DNA of 7,805 nt. Source: an uncultured Lachnospiraceae bacterium. Its GTDB lineage: Bacteria; Bacillota_A; Clostridia; Lachnospirales; Lachnospiraceae. The notes under the pieces are model-generated. The model was not told where the DNA came from and did no database searches. It saw only the letters and a program-made list of their open reading frames with translations. Positions 5,677-7,805 of the stretch are shown here, in pieces. Each line of letters starts with the position of its first letter. Position 1 is the stretch's first letter. Position numbers and translations under genes: made by a program. Where the stretch lies: assembly GCA_902773195.1 (NCBI GenBank), contig CACYDL010000199.1, positions 1-7,805 on the forward strand, in the 5' to 3' direction.

Positions 5677-5877
5677 ATGAAAGAAGTGGACGCAAGAGGG
5701 CTTTCGTGCCCGGAGCCGCTGATGCTGACGATTGAGGCCCTGAAGGACGGCGGCGAGGTGAAGGTGCTCGTGACGGAGCCCCACCAGAAGAACAACGTAC
5801 AGAAGCTCGCCCGGGAGAAGGGCAGAAAGTTTGCGTCAAAGGATATGGGCGATTATTTTGAGATCGTTCTTTCCTGA
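5677..5877 (+). CDS. TusA/SirA-family small thiol carrier (YedF-like N-terminal domain)
   Basis: A 66-residue cytoplasmic TusA-fold protein. The signature is DARGLSCPEPL (5-15), with the persulfide-accepting cysteine C11 in the CPxP motif, followed by a helix and beta strands ending FEIVLS. TusA proteins pass sulfur as a persulfide. In YedF-type selenium proteins this domain is fused to a second DsrE-like domain of about 130 residues, which is absent here. GAGGAGG (5662-5668) sits 8 nt before the ATG, and the gene starts 15 nt after yedE. Its TGA stop is in frame with the DUF3343 gene, and no other stop separates them. It probably receives selenium or sulfur near the YedE transporter or from the downstream desulfurase. 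The fold call is strong; the cargo is inferred. Confidence 0.9.
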   Translation: MKEVDARGLSCPEPLMLTIEALKDGGEVKVLVTEPHQKNNVQKLAREKGRKFASKDMGDYFEIVLS

Positions 5878-5898
5878 GTTCAAGGTAGTAAAAAGAGA

Positions 5899-5933
5899 GT
5901 CCGCCGGTGTACAATAGACCGGCGGACGTTTTT
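5899..5933 (+). terminator. Strong intrinsic terminator or attenuator inside the selenium cluster
   Basis: GTCCGCCGGT (5899-5908) pairs perfectly with ACCGGCGGAC (5918-5927) around a 9-nt loop. G5928 and T5929-T5933 follow. It lies 21 nt after the TusA-like stop and 31 nt before the DUF3343 start. No convincing promoter was found between it and DUF3343, so it probably gives partial termination, lowering expression of the downstream genes. Confidence 0.8.
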
Positions 5934-5964
5934 CGTGAGCGGCCGGAAGGAAGGAGTGACGCCT

Positions 5965-6207
5965 GTGAGGAAAAAAGAGATGCGTCTGGTCGTGACGTTC
6001 CACGTCACAGCCGACGCGATGGCGGCGGAGGAAGTCTGCCGGCGGCGGAAGATTCCCGGAAGACTGGTTCCGGTTCCGCGGGCGCTGTCCGCCTCCTGCG
6101 GCCTGTCCTGGAGCGCGCCTCTGGAAGCGGAGGAGAGGATCCGGGAAGCCTTTGCCGGGGAAGGGATCGCCGCGGAGGGATATTACGAGACGGAGATGCT
6201 GGTCTGA
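5965..6207 (+). CDS. DUF3343 family putative Se/S carrier protein
   Basis: An 80-residue cytoplasmic protein of the DUF3343 family (Pfam PF11823), proposed as a selenium/sulfur carrier and often found beside yedE, yedF and selenium genes. Family-like stretches are LVVTFHVTADAMAAEEVC (8-25), PGRLVPVPRALSASCGLSW (31-49) and EGYYETEML (71-79). C45 in SCGLSW is the likely working thiol; C25 is the other cysteine. I chose the GTG at 5965 because GGAAGGAAGGAG (5945-5956) ends 8 nt before it. The frame could open at GTG 5935, but that codon directly follows the terminator T-run and precedes the ribosome binding site. ATG 5980 would clip the first strand. It is followed after 30 nt by the desulfurase gene. 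Confidence 0.85.
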   Translation: MRKKEMRLVVTFHVTADAMAAEEVCRRRKIPGRLVPVPRALSASCGLSWSAPLEAEERIREAFAGEGIAAEGYYETEMLV

Positions 6208-6237
6208 GAGCACCGGACCGGATGAGAGGAACGGAAG

Positions 6238-7392
6238 ATGAGAAGAATCTATCTGGACAACAGCAGCACGTCCTTTCCGAAGGCGCCGGGCGTGGGAGAA
6301 GCCATGAGCCGCTACGTCACGGAGATCGGCTGCAATATCGGACGGGGAGGCTACGGCCCGGCCTACGAGGCCGGGGCGGCGGTCCATGACACGAGGACGA
6401 GGCTGGCCCGCATGTTCGGATTCCCGGGGCCCAAGAACGTCATCTTCACTCCCTCCGTCACCTACAGCCTCAACTATGTGATCCAGGGACTTCTCAGGCC
6501 CGGGGACCACGTGATCATCTCCGCGATGGAGCACAACGCCGTCGCCAGGCCCTGCGAGATGCTGAAGGGCAGGGGCGTGGAGGTGTCTGTCGTCCCGGCG
6601 GACCCGGAGACGGGCCTTCTCGTTCCCGGCGCCCTGGAGACGCTGTTTCGCGGAAATACCAGGCTGATGGTCCTCTGTCACGCCTCCAACGTTACGGGGA
6701 CGCTTCAGGACGCCGCGGCGGCCGGCCTTGCCTGCCGCCGCAGAGGGGTCTTCTTCGTGCTCGACGCGGCCCAGAGCGCCGGACCGGTGCCGATCGACAG
6801 GGAGGAGATGAAGCTTGACGGACTGTGTCTGACGGGGCACAAGGGACTTCTCGGACCCCAGGGAACAGGGGCGCTCCTGATGACCGACGAGCTGGCGGAG
6901 GCCCTGTCCCCGACGGTGTTCGGGGGCACGGGAAGCAAGTCCGACCTGCTGACGATGCCTGCGTTCCTGCCGGACCGGTTTGAGGCGGGCACCCTGAACC
7001 TGCCGGGCATCTACGGCCTGCGGGCGGCCCTCGAATTTCTGGAGAAAACGGGGCGGGACGCGGTGCGCCGGAAGGAGGAGCAGCTTCTGGAGGAATTTCT
7101 GGACGAGCTGGCCTCGGTCCCGGCGGCGCGCGTCGTCGGCAGCGCGGGACCGGGAAGAAGGATCGCCGTCTGCTCCGTGGATCTGGAGGGCTTCGACAAC
7201 GCGGAGGCGGCGGCGGTCCTTGAGGGAGAATACGGCGTCATGACGAGATGCGGCCTTCACTGCGCGCCGATGGCGCACCGGGCCGTGGGGACGTTTCCGA
7301 AAGGGACGATCCGTTTTTCCTTCGGATATTTCAACACGCCGGAGGACGTGAGGGAAGCCGCGGCGGCGCTCCGGGACATCACGGAAGGATGA
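6238..7392 (+). CDS. Cysteine desulfurase-like PLP enzyme (aminotransferase class V fold)
   Basis: A 384-residue PLP enzyme predicted to release sulfur from cysteine as an enzyme persulfide, or selenium from selenocysteine. The N-terminus YLDNSSTSFPKAP (5-17) is typical. MEHNA (97-101) holds the ring-stacking histidine H99. VLDAAQSAGP (174-183) holds D176 and Q179, which contact the cofactor. TGHKGLLGPQGTG (199-211) holds the Schiff-base lysine K202. RCGLHCAPMAH (337-347) puts C342 where SufS-type enzymes carry the persulfide cysteine, and C338 is extra. The family usually runs to about 380-400 residues, so the gene is complete. AGAGGAA (6224-6230) precedes the ATG. Placed between DUF3343 and a LysR regulator, it is the likely partner for loading the small carriers. 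Selenium specificity is inferred; a general sulfur role is the alternative. Confidence 0.92.
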   Translation: MRRIYLDNSSTSFPKAPGVGEAMSRYVTEIGCNIGRGGYGPAYEAGAAVHDTRTRLARMFGFPGPKNVIFTPSVTYSLNYVIQGLLRPGDHVIISAMEHNAVARPCEMLKGRGVEVSVVPADPETGLLVPGALETLFRGNTRLMVLCHASNVTGTLQDAAAAGLACRRRGVFFVLDAAQSAGPVPIDREEMKLDGLCLTGHKGLLGPQGTGALLMTDELAEALSPTVFGGTGSKSDLLTMPAFLPDRFEAGTLNLPGIYGLRAALEFLEKTGRDAVRRKEEQLLEEFLDELASVPAARVVGSAGPGRRIAVCSVDLEGFDNAEAAAVLEGEYGVMTRCGLHCAPMAHRAVGTFPKGTIRFSFGYFNTPEDVREAAAALRDITEG

Positions 7393-7410
7393 CGAAGGGG
7401 GAATTTCGGC

Positions 7411-7805
7411 ATGCAGCTGCGACAGATTGAGATCTTTCTTGAGGTGGTACGGCAGAAAAGCTTCTCGAAAGCGGCCGAAAGCCTCTACCTTTCACAGCCC
7501 ACGGTGAGCTCTCATATCAGGGCCCTGGAGGAGAGCCTCAATACCCGGCTGCTGGTCCGCTCCACCAGGGAGCTGACGCTGACGCCGGAGGGGAGGCTGT
7601 TCTATTCCTACGCCTCCCAGATCATGGGCTTCTGCCGGAGAGCGGAGGCCGACCTCAGCCGGATCGGCGACGAAAAGAGGTCGAGACTGGTGGTCTCCGC
7701 CTCCTCCGTGCCGGCGCAGTACTTCCTGCCGGGGCAGATCCGGATTCTCAGGGAGAAGTATCCGGGGCTGTGCGTGCGGATTCTGTCCGGGGATTCAAGC
7801 CGGGC
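7411..7805 (+). CDS. LysR-family transcriptional regulator, 3' end outside the window
   Basis: The first 131 codons are present and the frame runs off the window. Residues 1-60 are the LysR winged helix-turn-helix: MQLRQIEIFLEVVRQKSFSK, then AAESLYLSQPTVSSHIRALE (21-40) containing the recognition helix, and a wing through LVRSTRELTLTPEG. A linker helix (about 63-88) follows, and the effector-binding domain begins with RLVVSASSVPAQYFLPGQI (92-110). It begins 18 nt after the desulfurase stop, with GAAGGGGG (7394-7401) as ribosome binding site, so it is probably co-transcribed. LysR proteins in this gene context are often annotated as selenium-metabolism-associated regulators. Its effector and targets cannot be read here; the yedE promoter is a natural candidate. 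Confidence 0.92.
   Translation, partial: MQLRQIEIFLEVVRQKSFSKAAESLYLSQPTVSSHIRALEESLNTRLLVRSTRELTLTPEGRLFYSYASQIMGFCRRAEADLSRIGDEKRSRLVVSASSVPAQYFLPGQIRILREKYPGLCVRILSGDSSR

Noticed and set aside
5935..5964. Earlier GTG start for DUF3343
   Set aside because: It sits immediately after the terminator T-run without its own ribosome binding site, and the added residues precede the strong site serving GTG 5965.
5836..7278. Long minus-strand open frame antisense to the DUF3343 and desulfurase genes
   Set aside because: It mirrors the GC-rich codon pattern of the real plus-strand genes, its translation is Arg/His-rich with no family features, and the plus-strand proteins are clearly conserved. The same applies to the minus-strand frames at 2252-3556 and 4549-5784.

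Overview
The window reads as chromosomal DNA of a GC-rich anaerobic Firmicute, most likely class Clostridia and close to the Lachnospiraceae. The grounds are the gene content (a clostridial-type short flavodoxin, DUF2325 and DUF3793 proteins, and a YedE/TusA-like/DUF3343 selenium cluster), GC-rich coding regions with AT-rich promoters, and strong AGGAGG-type ribosome binding sites. Species cannot be named from sequence alone.

Left part (1-2132), a probable iron-response block. A short DtxR/MntR-family metalloregulator is on the minus strand (34-405). Across a 343-bp AT-rich intergenic region it faces a plus-strand operon of DUF2325 (749-1027), DUF3793 (1045-1611) and a flavodoxin (1643-2065), which ends at a clear intrinsic terminator (2093-2132). 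Each divergent promoter has a TTTAACAC-containing palindrome on its core (424-448 and 626-641). The simplest model is that the metal-loaded regulator represses itself and the operon, and that metal shortage, probably of iron, turns on flavodoxin as a ferredoxin substitute together with two small proteins of unknown function. The operon has a leader of about 120 nt holding a hairpin and a possible 24-codon leader ORF that overlaps the DUF2325 start.

Middle part (2184-4412). A good extended -10 promoter drives a membrane-anchored protein with six or seven TPR-like repeats and a C-terminal beta-rich domain (2261-3493). A TrmH/SpoU-family RNA 2'-O-methyltransferase follows (3534-4412). Neither has an evident link to the flanking modules.

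Right part (4457-7805), a selenium-metabolism cluster. A near-consensus promoter and a leader hairpin precede a YedE-type membrane transporter (4567-5661). Next come a single-domain TusA-like protein (5677-5877), a strong terminator-like hairpin (5899-5933), a DUF3343 putative Se/S carrier (5965-6207), a class V aminotransferase-fold cysteine desulfurase-like enzyme (6238-7392) and the first 131 codons of a LysR-type regulator cut by the window edge (7411 onward). Together they suggest uptake of a selenium or sulfur species, hand-over through small cysteine carriers, release from cysteine or selenocysteine by the PLP enzyme, and control by the LysR protein. The TusA-like and DUF3343 genes share one reading frame broken by a single TGA, with the hairpin just downstream. 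In a selenium operon that deserves a check, although ordinary termination is the likelier reading.

I saw no rRNA, tRNA, CRISPR array, insertion sequence or phage gene.
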